Both the position numbers and the translations under genes were made by a program. A DNA stretch of 64,000 nucleotides from Pyrrhoderma lamaoense (lineage: Eukaryota; Basidiomycota; Agaricomycetes; Hymenochaetales; Hymenochaetaceae), in the NCBI GenBank assembly GCA_002794735.1, contig NBAZ01000005.1:868001-932000 (forward strand), read 5' to 3'. Of the stretch, positions 49,818 through 61,300 are shown one piece after another; position 1 is the stretch's first letter, and every line of letters starts with the position of its first letter. The notes below the pieces were generated by a model, which did no database searches, was not told where the DNA came from, and was given only the letters and a program-made list of their open reading frames with translations.

Positions 49818-52357
49818 CGTCTTTCTAATGTTTGTGTTTGGATATGGACTGTGGGCGGAAGAGGTTTTAGAAGGAGTGTACGAATGCAAAATATTACTTT
49901 CTTTTAGATCAGAACTCCTGTCGTGAATCAATTCGTTTGTTGTTCAGCGCTTGATGTCTGATGTTTGGGGCAGTGGTGTGTGTGCGTGTGTAGCAAAGAA
50001 GTAGGGAAGGACAATAACGGCGATCCCTTTTAGTAGTAGTTTACTCTTATATCATGAATCTCTCTTTTCATTTTTCAAGCAATGCGTTACCCTTTTTTCT
50101 CTTTTAACTTAATAGTTTACCCCATCGTAGCATCGTATTTTTTTATAAATTCTCTGCATGGACCACCCGTGAAAGTTGGGGGAAGTGGGAATTTATTCAA
50201 GTCGGAGCATTAGATCTTATGCATCGGTCCCTTTTTATTATTATTTATCGAATTGTTAGTAAGTCTATATGGAAATCATATCGCGCAATTTGACGATTGC
50301 TCTTAAAAGGGATGGTACGATAATTATAAGTTTTCTTATGATGATAGTGATATGGCGATGTAGTGATACAACGAACCTGAGTAGTAGGTATGTGTGCTTT
50401 GATTACTACCTTTGGTCCGACTTCGGATAGCTTAAGGCACTAAGCGCAGAGTAAGAAGGGTAAAAGGTAAACAGTAAAATCGTAGTTTACTGTGCGATAT
50501 CGATGTATTTGATCCATGCTCTTTGAATGCCGAAGGTTCATCATGATATTGGAACGAATCAATATCGATTTTCATCTCAAATTCAATAAGATATTTCAAA
50601 GTCAAAGGATATCTGTTATCATGGAGAGACATTTTTATTCATTTTTATTTTGCCTGAACTCTGTATTTATTATGATACGCCACATCATATGCATATTCCT
50701 AATTATATTGTAATTCTCTATCGATAATCACAGTAATAACTGGTTATAGACATTAAAAGTCGTGACACGTGCATACGAGTACTCTCTGTGCCTTGACGGT
50801 GATACTTATAGATTAAGAAATAAAAAAAAGGAGTCTAAGGATCAAGGATGAGAGGGAAATTTACAAATGGATCGTGGCAAAGTGCGAATAAAAATATATT
50901 ATGATAATAATCAGATGAGATATTTCTTGCTGGGTACCCCCAACTAGGATATGCACTTATTATGCAGCTGACTTGATGTAACAATGCATGTAACAATGAA
51001 TACACTCATCTGGACTCGGACTTCTTCAGCTATATTTTCAAATCTCTTCAGGACTGTATAGGGGTGTAACCAGATATTTATATTTATCATGTCACCCGGC
51101 TTTCATCTATCCATTTCCCCATCTTACTATCTGAGATGTTATTTCTAGAAATGAAGATGCTTGCGACGATGGTACCCATCTTCATCCCCCGACCTTCTAG
51201 CTCCATCCACGTAAAAATCCAGGTAGGAAGAGAGACATAACATACGTTCAGAAGTTACCCCCCTCCTTCCCCTTCCCCCTTTCAGAAAGACTGTTAAGAA
51301 AAGAAAAACGTGTATACATCGTGTCCTTGTACCTCCTTATACCACTTCCACTTCTAATTATTACTATTGAAATTTTCACTCTCCACACATAAACTTCTTG
51401 CTTGGATGCTGATACGCCAATCTATGAAATTCGTGCATGCATCTTCCATTTTGCCTCCCCCTCCAGCCATCCCTCGGTTGTTGATTAACTCTACGATAAC
51501 CGAAAAGGCAGGGCTAGCAGACCTCAGTACCCTTTTCTTATCAAGTTATAATCAATATCATAAACTAGAACGATATTATAAGTATCTTTTTTATCTTCTC
51601 AGATTCTGTGGTTACGCGTCCCCCCCTCCTTCTCTACTGTTCCCCCCCCCCCCCCCCTCATTTCAACCACTTGAGACCATGCCATGGGCGTAACTGAGTC
51701 GATTGAGTAAGTGACAAAGTAGTCGTTCGGGTAATCAACTAGGTGAATACAAAACTAACAAGTTACCTTTTGTGACTAATCACTAAAGTTAATGAATGAA
51801 TGGCAGACCGTGGGAAAGCGGGAACGCGGAGGATCCGCACTTAAAAAAAAACTCTAATTACGGAAAGTAAAATTATTCGCAATATTAAAAACAAAAAGCT
51901 ACTACTTTTTGAGAATAAGATGTCAAGTTTCTATTTTATACAAGCTCGTGAGTATGTTAAAAGATGATACATATCAGACTATGGAACAAACTTGCATTAG
52001 AGAGTAGAGTGTAATTAGAAAAGAGAAGGGAGGTTTAAGGGAGAGTACCGGTGGCGGTGTCACCCCCAACGAAACGCGTTTTTGACCAATTTAAAGAGGG
52101 CAAGGACTAGAGGACCTCGTCCTATCCCCTACGCGTCCTCGTCTCTCCCCAGTCCCCCCTTCTTCTCACACTCTCCCAGACAGACGTCGACCTATCCCCC
52201 GATCAGCCTCTCATCGGGTCCTGTGTTCATCACCTATACATTCGGTCTAACACACTTTAAACTGACTTTTGGCTTACCATAGAACTTTGCCAACTAAAGG
52301 ATTAACAGAACGCGTTGTCTGAAACTCTCATCTCATCTACAAACTCTAATAGATATC
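49818..52357. other. Intergenic, 3' flank of VMA2 and FAS promoter
   Basis: This is about 2.5 kb with no supportable gene. The left 1.3 kb is AT-rich. The right part (about 51240-51660) has several C/T-rich tracts, common before highly expressed fungal genes, including a run of 16 C at 51642-51657. A CT-rich patch also lies at about 52137-52190. It probably holds the promoter and leader of the fatty acid synthase gene. Confidence 0.5.
51642..51657. repeat. Run of 16 C
   Basis: A pure C homopolymer about 700 bases before the fatty acid synthase start. Its true length is uncertain in any assembly prone to homopolymer error. Confidence 0.9.
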
Positions 52358-55300
52358 ATGGCTCCTAATGGTCACCCAATTGTTGCGGAGTCTGCTGAAA
52401 AGCGCCCGCTAATCATTCAGCTTGATAAAATACGGGTATGTACTCGGCACAAACTCTAGTAACTGCATGTATGCACTCTTAACATATTGATTTCGAACAT
52501 GCTTTAGTTCTATATCCCAGTCACTGCTATAGGCAATGAATGGGTCGCAGCTGAAGTACTGCGTGAAGAGTTCCTTCATTCTGAGAAAGATACCGATGCC
52601 GTAAAGACTACAGAGGAACTCGAGGATGATGATATAGAAGCCACCGTAGAACTCTTCGCCCGCTTCCTCTCTTTTGTTGTCGAAAACCTCAACTTGAACC
52701 AAAGTTGTGCTGCAGCTCGTACTGCCGTCCTATACTCGGCCTTCTGCAAATTCACAGAAGATTATCTTAATACGAAGGATATCCACACTCTTGTAGCTAC
52801 ATTTGACGTCGACGTCCGTAAAACCATTCTCGCATCCTACTACCGTGCACTCGCTGCACTCGAGGCACAGAATGTTCAGAACATACCTCGCTGTCCCCCC
52901 TCAGCTCTTCTTGTTGCTGCGGCTAAAGGCGCTGCTGTACCTTATGCTCTCTTTGGTGGACAGGGCACTAACGAAGTCTACTTTGATGAACTTCAGACAC
53001 TTTATGACATCTATAAGCCTTACGTCGCGCCATTCCTCACGATGCTCACCATAAACGTTCTTCAACCACTTGCAGCTGCTACTGCTTCTACTGGGTCCCA
53101 TGCGTACTACGCATATGGTCTAGATGTCATCTCTTGGCTTTCACATGCTCTGCCTCGTCCCCCGACAGAATACCTCGCGAGTGTTCCTGTTAGTTTACCG
53201 TTAATCGGGTTGACTCAGCTCACCCAGTATCTTGTTTCCTGCCGAGTATTAAATATCACCCCCGGAGAGCTTCGTACTCGCCTGGGCGGTGCTACCGGTC
53301 ATAGTCAGGGTATCGTCTCTGCGGTGTGTATCTCTGCTTCGGACTCTCCCCAACAATTCGTGGAGAACGCGGCAAAGTCTTTACGCTGGTTATTCTTCTG
53401 TGGTTTGAGAGGCCAGGAGGCTTTCCCCGTTTTGTCTATTGAACCAAGTCTTGTGAGTGATGCGATCGAAGGAGGTGAAGGTGCCCCGGGTCCAATGTTG
53501 AGTGTATCTGGGCTTACATTGAAGGATCTTGAGCCACATTTAAACAAGACCAATAAGCACCTTCCCCCAATTCACAGTTATATGTATCGCTACATAACGG
53601 ACCAAAGACATTTGTTATCACTGGACCCGCAAAATCTTTGTACGGTCTAGTAACTAGTCTTCGAAAGATTAGGGCCCCACCAGGCTTAGATCAAAGTAAA
53701 ATACCTTATAGCCAACGGAAGCCGGTATTCTCGATCAGGTTTTTAGTTGTGGGTGTGCCATATCACTCGCAGTACATGGCTGGTGCTACAGATAAGGTGA
53801 TGGAAGACTTGAAAGGTGAAGAATTATGGACTCCAGCCGATTTGAAGATCCCGGTTTATCACACGGAAAACGGTACGCTTACTATCTTTGATCAAAATTT
53901 CCATATAGGGTATGTTCGCTGACTTTAAGCCTAATTTCTTTTAAATCAAATTTGATCTTTTATCTCCGTCAATTTTTATCTGAAATTTGCAATTTGAATT
54001 TTACCCTGGATGGACTTTCGATTTGGAACAAAAAGGCGAAGACCTCCGATCGCTTACTACTTCACTTACTCGTTCACTTTGTGACCAAATCTTCATCTTA
54101 CCAATTCACTGGAAGAAGGCGACCGACTTTCCTGATACTGCTACTCATGCGATTGATTTTGGGCCTGGTGGATTGAGCGGTATCGGCCCACTCACGGCTC
54201 GCAATCTTGAAGGTCGGGGTGTAAGAGTTGTTGTCGTGGGTGAGAAGGGAAAGAACGGGGCTGAGATTTACGATTCTGTTGAAGTACGATATGAACAATG
54301 GTGGGAGAAGAAGTGGGCTCCGAAGCTCGTTAAAACGAGGTAGGTTGTATGGTTGATGACTTCAGACTTGTAAATACAATGCTAAGGATGATATTAGTGA
54401 TGGAAAGGTGCATATCAGTACACCCTACTCACGATTACTAGGAAAGGCACCAATCATGGTAGCTGGTATGACGCCGTCTACCGTCAAAGCAGGTTTTGTA
54501 TCTGCCATTCTTCGTGCAGGTTACCATGTTGAACTTGCTGGTGGGGGGCATTACAATCCTCAAGCCATCCGGGCTAAGGTTGCTGAGATTCTCCCACAAA
54601 TTCCAAAGGGGGTTGGATTGACACTCAACTCGTTGTATATCAATCCTAGACAATTCAACTTCCAGTATCCTCTTTGGCAGGATATGAGACGAGAGAACTT
54701 CCCTATTGAAGGTTTCTGTGTTGCTGCTGGTGTGCCATCGACTGAGAAGGCTGCTGAGATCATTAGTACTTTCAAAGCCGCTGGTATCCGACATGTTGCA
54801 TTTAAGCCTGGTACTGTTGATGGTATTAGACAAGTTGTCAATATCGCACAGGCGAACCCAGACTATCCAATTATAATGCAGTGGACTGGAGGTCGTGCTG
54901 GTGGTCACCATTCATGTGAAGATTTCTTCCAGCCGATCTTGGCTACTTACGCATCTATCCGTGCTCAGAAGAACATTGCGCTCGTTGCAGGCAGTGGATT
55001 CGGTGGTGCTGAGGATGTATGGCCATACTTGACAGGTGACTGGAGTAAGGATATGTTTGGTGCACAGAGAATGCCATTCGATGGTTTCCTGTTTGCTTCA
55101 AGAGTTATGGTAGCTAAGGAGGCACATACATCGTCTAGTGTCAAAGATCTCATTGTAGCTGCAAGTGGTGTTCCTGATTCACAGTGGGAAGGCACTTACT
55201 CGCGTGAAACTGGTGGAGTCTTGACTGTTCGCTCCGAGCTTGGCGAGCCCATTCACAAGATTGCAACTCGTGCTGTTAAGCTTTGGAAGGAGTACGATGA

Positions 55301-58300
55301 CACTGTATTCAAGCTTCCGAAAGAGAAGCGCGCCGAATGGCTTGTTGCGCACCGTGCGGAAGTCATTGCGAGACTCAACAAGGACTTTGCGAAGCCATGG
55401 TTTGGGTGGAAGAAGGGTGATGTTATCGTGGACGATCTAGGAGACATGACATATGAAGAGACCGTTCTGAGAATGGTGAGGTTGATGTACGTTGCGCATG
55501 AGAAGCGATGGGTAGACATCTCGCTTAGGAATCTCACTGGAGATTGGTTGAGGAGAATTGAAGAACGATTTGCTGGTGTCACAAAGGCGTCGTTGTTGCA
55601 GAGTTATACCTCCCTGGATGAACCTGCTGCGTTCATCGAGAAGTTCTTCGAGGAATATACTGAAGCGACGACTCAGCTTTTGGCAGCCGAGGATAAGGCC
55701 TACTTCCTTGCTATCGCTCAGAGACCCGGACAGAAACCCGTTCCGTTCATCCCAGTCTTAGATGCGAGCTTCGAAGTTTGGTTCAAAAAGGTTCGTCGAC
55801 TAGCTTTGTGTGAATGACATACAACTAACCCACATCCCATAGGATTCGCTTTGGGCTGCTGAAGACATTGAAGCTGTATTCGATCAAGACCCTCAGAGAG
55901 TTTGTATCCTGCAGGGACCCGTTGCGGCCAAACACTCTATCAAGAAGGACGAACCGATTGCTGATTTGCTCGGTAACATTGTTTCTGGTCTCACCGATAA
56001 AGTCCTAGAAAGATACTATGGTGGTGATAGCAGCAAGATCCCAGTTGTTGATTACCTAGACGACGTCCCCTCATCTGTCCCTAAGATTGAGGGCGTAGAA
56101 GTCCAATCTAGCGACAAAACTACAACATATACTATTGGAACTAAAGTACCTGAAGCTAACGCGTGGCTGGAGGCACTTGCGGGACCAGAACTTTCATGGC
56201 TACGAGCTCTTTTGATGACAAATTACATTGTTCAGGGTCAGTCCTACACCGACAATCCCCTACGTAGACTCTTCGCACCTCGTTCGGAGCAGAAGGTTGT
56301 TCTTACACGCTCTGCCGACAACACCCCTGTATCTGTATCACTCTTTGGACATGCTAGGTCACACGGAAAACATAACGAAGACTTCAAGGCCGTTGAAGTC
56401 GTATACAAGGCTGACACCAAGAGTATTGAAGTTACGATGTTCGAGGAACGAAAGAATGTTTCTGTTCCTCTTAGCTTGAAGTACAACTACAGACCTGATC
56501 AAGCTTTCGCCCCAATTCATGAAGTCGTTGAAGATAGGAACACTCGTATCAAGGACTTCTACTGGAAACTCTGGTTCGGTGATGATCAGACGTTGCCAGA
56601 CATTGGTGTACGTGAGACCCTTCGTGGTCCGGTTGTTACAATTGGTGCGGACCATGTTGAGCGCTTTTGTTCAGTTGTTGGAAACGACGGTGAGGCATTC
56701 AAGAGTGTAAGGAATGCAAACGTCCAAGCTCCGATGGACTTCGCTATCGTAACTGGATGGCAAGCAATTATGAAAGCAATCTTCCCTACAGAGATCGATG
56801 GTGATCTCTTGAAACTTGTCCATCTTTCAAACGGTTTCAAGATGATTGACGGACAGAGACCTTTGAGTGCTGGTGACGTCTGCCAAGCGGAAGCACAAGT
56901 TGTTTCAGTCATCAATAATGATAGTGGCAAGGTTGTTAAGGTCAAGGGCAATGTTTTGAGAGACGGAAAGCCTGTCATCGAAGTCGTCAGCTCCTTCTTG
57001 TACAGGGGCCGCTTCAACGACTTCCAGAACACATTCGAGATCATCGAGGAGCCCGATTATATCGTAGATCTCAAGACTGATTCAGCTGTTGGTGTGTTGA
57101 AGTCCAAGGAATGGTTCGAATGGGACGATGATACCAAGCCTCTCCAATCCGGAAGCTCGTTGATCTTTAGGCTTAAGAGCCAGGTATCCTACAAAGATAA
57201 GACCCATTACTCTTCTGTATCCGTGTTTGGAGATGTCTTTGTACGCAACCAGCTCAAGAATCTTGTTAAGGTTGCCGGAGTCGACTTTAACTCAGATAAC
57301 TGCCAAGGTAACCCAGTTCTTGCGTACCTTAGACGACATGGCAAGGAGCAGAACCTGGTTGCTCCATTGGCAAATGAGGGTTACTCTCTTGCTAATGCAG
57401 GTGTGGAGTCTGTCTTCAAGGCCCCCTTAACGAACGAACCATACTCTAAAGTATCGGGCGATTTCAACCCTATTCATGTCAATCCTTACTTCTCAGACTT
57501 TGCTGCCCTTCCCGGAACGATTACTCATGGACTGTGGAGCAGCGCTGCTACTCGTAGATACGTTGAAAGCGTGGCGGCAAGGGGTCACCCTGAGCGCGTA
57601 CTTTCGTGAGTCAAACACTAACTTCCATTATCTTTTAGTTTCTGACGATATTAATGAACTATAGTTACGATGTCTCCTTCGTTGGAATGGTTCTTCCTGG
57701 AGACGACTTGAAGGTAGACATAAAGCACGTCGGAATGAGGAATGGGAACCTTGTCGTAAAGGTTACTACCTCTAACTCTAATGGCGAAAAGACGCTCGAG
57801 GGTACAGCTGAAGTCGCCCAACCTACAACTGCTTACGTCTTCACTGGTCAAGGTTCACAGGAACCCGGCATGGGTATGGACCTATACAATAACTCACCCG
57901 CAGCTCGTGCTGTTTGGGAAGGTGCCGATGCTCACTTGCTCGCCGTATATGGTTTCTCTATCGTGGATATTGTTAAGAACAATCCAAAGGAGAAGACAAT
58001 CCATTTCGGTGGTTTCAAGGGACAAGAGATCCGTCAACGTTATATGGACATGACTTATGATACCATGGACAAGGATGGTCAAGTAAAGACTCTGCCTTTG
58101 TTTGCTGATATCAACGTTAGAACTCCTCAATACACCTTTAGCCACCCGGCTGGTTTGTTGTTCGCTACTCAGTTCGCTCAGATTGCATTGGTCGTTACCG
58201 AGAAGGCTGCGTTTGAAGATATGCGCGCAAAGGGAGTTGTTCAGAATGGGTGTGCATTTGCAGGACACTCGCTTGGTGAATACTCTGCCCTGGCTAGTAT

Positions 58301-61300
58301 TGCAGACGTACTTCCTATTTCATCTCTCGTCGATGTCGTTTTCTACCGTGGTATCACGATGCAGCGTGCTGTTGAACGCGACGAACAGAACCGATCTAAC
58401 TATGCTATGTGTGCTGTAAATCCGAGCAGAATCTCTAAGACCTTCAATGATGCGGCTCTCCGTGAGGTAGTAGACTCCATCGCTCACAAGACGGAATTAC
58501 TTTTAGAAATTGTGAACTACAATGTAGAAGGCCAGCAATATGTTTGTGCTGGTGAACTTGTCGCCTTACAAACTCTTACAAACGTCCTGAACTACCTGAA
58601 GGTTGAGAAGGTCGACATTGCTAAGGTAAGGCCTAAATCTAATTCCTATGTACGACAATTGTTCTAATAAACGAACGGTTAAGCTTGCTGAGAAGTTCAC
58701 TGTTGAGCAAGTTAAGGAGATGCTCGGCGAGATCATCAAGGAGTGTTTCAAGAAGGCACAAGATCAGAAGGCTGCCGAAGGTCATATCAAATTGGAACGT
58801 GGATTTGCTACAATTCCCCTTCCAGGTATTGATGTACCCTTCCACTCACGTTACCTTTGGGCTGGTGTCATGCCCTTCCGTGCTTGTAAGTTTTCACTTT
58901 TAACGGTTTCCTTAATCCTGCCGGCCTCTTATACCTCTCTTTTTTCAAGACCTCTCGAAGAAAATCAATGTTGCACAGATCAACCCTGACATGCTCATTG
59001 GAAAGTACGTTCCAAACTTGGTTGCCAAGCCGTTTGAGGTTACGCGCGAGTATGCACAAATGATTTATGATCAGACAACTTCGCCTCGCCTCGATAAAGT
59101 GTTGAAGAACTGGGAGCGTGATAATTGGGCTGATGACGAACACCGTCAGAGGCTTGCATACACTATCCTTGTTGAGCTGCTTGCATATCAGTTCGCTTCG
59201 CCGGTACGGTGGATTGAAACCCAAGACATATTATTCACTCGCTTTAACTTTGAGAGGTTCATCGAGATTGGCCCGAGCCCAACACTCACGGGTATGGCAA
59301 CTAGGACATTGAAGGCCAAGTACGAAGCCCAGGATGATAGTGTCAGCCGTAGTAGAGTTATTCTCTGTCACTCCAAGAATCCCAAGGAGATTTACTATGA
59401 GTTTGAGGATGAAGCCGTTGAAACTCCTTCTGAGGGTGCACCAGAAGTTGCTACTGCTACAACTGCGACTCCCGTTGCTGCTCCTGTAGCTGCTGCCGTC
59501 CCAGTCGCTGCATCTGCAGGACCTGCAGCAAGTATCGCAGACGAACCGCTTAAAGCTGTTGATACTCTCCGTGTTATCATTGCTCAGAAACTAAAGAAGA
59601 GCATTGACGAGATCTCTCTTTCGAAATCTATAAAAGATCTTGTTGGTGGAAAATCAACGCTTCAGAATGAGATCCTTGGTGATCTCCAATTGGAGTTCTC
59701 TTCTGCTCCCGAGAAGGGCGAGGAGCTACCTTTGGAGGAACTAGGCTCTGCTATGCAGGTTGGGTACAATGGTGCTCTTGGTAAACATACTTCAGGCCTT
59801 ATTTCTCGACTCATTGGCGGCAAGATGCCTGGAGGATTCAACTTGTCGGCTGTTAAGACACATTTATCAAAGACTTGGGGGCTTGGGTCCTCTCGTGCCG
59901 ACGGTGTTCTGCTCCTTGGTTTGACTATGGAACCTCCCAAGCGACTTGGGTCTGAAGCTGAGGCAAAAGCATGGCTTGATTCTATCGTACCCATCTATGC
60001 AGCACGCTCAGGTATCTCCTTGTCATCTGGAGGAGGTGCAGCTGGTGGAGGAGGTGGATCTGGAGGTGCCGTTATCAACAGCGAAGAATTCCTCAAATTC
60101 CAGGCTGATCAGGACAAGTTCGTTGCTCAGCAAATTGAATTGTATATGCGTCACTTGGGTCGTGACTCTCGTGCCGGTGAGATCGCTTATGACAAAGAAA
60201 AGGCGAACTCTGCAGAGCTACAAGCTAAACTCGATTCCATCACCCGAGAGCATGGTGACTTGTACATAGATGGTATCCAGCCAATCTTCGACCCACTTAA
60301 AGCTAGACATTTCGACTCTTCGTGGAACTGGGTTCGTCAAGATGCGCTGTTGATGTTCTATGATATCATCTTTGGACGTTTGACTGCTGTCGATCGTGAG
60401 ATCACAGCTAGATGTATTCAGATCATGAACCGTGCCGACCCAACTATGCTTCGGTACATGCAATACCATATCGACAAGGTTGATCCTGAGCGAGGACCGA
60501 ATTACAAGTTGGCTAAAGAGCTTGCTCAGCAGTTGTTAGATAACTGCAAGCTCGCCGTCAATCAGGGACCTCTCTATAAGGATGGTTCGTTTCTCTATTG
60601 TTACCTGTTTTATTTTATTGATAACTGACCCTTCCCCCCTTAGTCACTTTCCCTACTGCTCCTCACACCGAGGTCACGGCACGAGGTGATATCGTTTACA
60701 CTGAAGTTGTCCGTGAAGGAGTTCGCAAGCTTGAGGCCTATGTTGAAGAGATGGCAAGCGGTGACAATGTTCCCGGATCTTTCAATATGCAAAAAATTCA
60801 GGATGACGTCTCAAGATTGTGGAATGTTGTGAAATCGCAACCTGAAATTAGTGAAGAACAAAAGGGCAAGATTAAGGCTCTATATGACGGAGTCGTCCGT
60901 TCGCTGAGAAAGAACTCGGAGCCGATGTCGGATGTTAATCGTGCACCTCGTAGCCGTCGCTCCTCTTCTCAGTTCCTCCGTCCACAAGTTCAGAACGTCA
61001 CCTCGATCTCTGGAGACAAGGTCCCGCTCTTGCATCTCAAACGTCGTGTTGGTACTACATGGGAATACTCAAGCAACCTTACTGGTGTTTACCTTGACGT
61101 TCTTGGTGAGATCGCAACGTCCGGAACAACCTTCAAGGACAAGAATGCACTCCTTACCGGCGTGGGAAAGGGTTCTATTGGTGTTGAGATCTTGAAGGGT
61201 CTTCTTGCTGGTGGTGCTCATGTTGTTATCACAACTTCTCGTTACAGTCGTGCGACTGTGGAATACTACCAAGATATCTACCAGCGTTCAGGAAGTCGTG

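Noticed and set aside
53873..54035. Coding extension [11 protein letters not shown] in the FAS beta part
   Set aside because: The segment has no counterpart in FAS beta proteins. An intron from GTACGC to AAAAG joins TENG to EDLRSL, as in yeast (DGSDLRVL), although the AAG acceptor is less usual.
54438..54911. 157-residue minus-strand open frame inside FAS
   Set aside because: It is the shadow of the enoyl-reductase exon on the plus strand.
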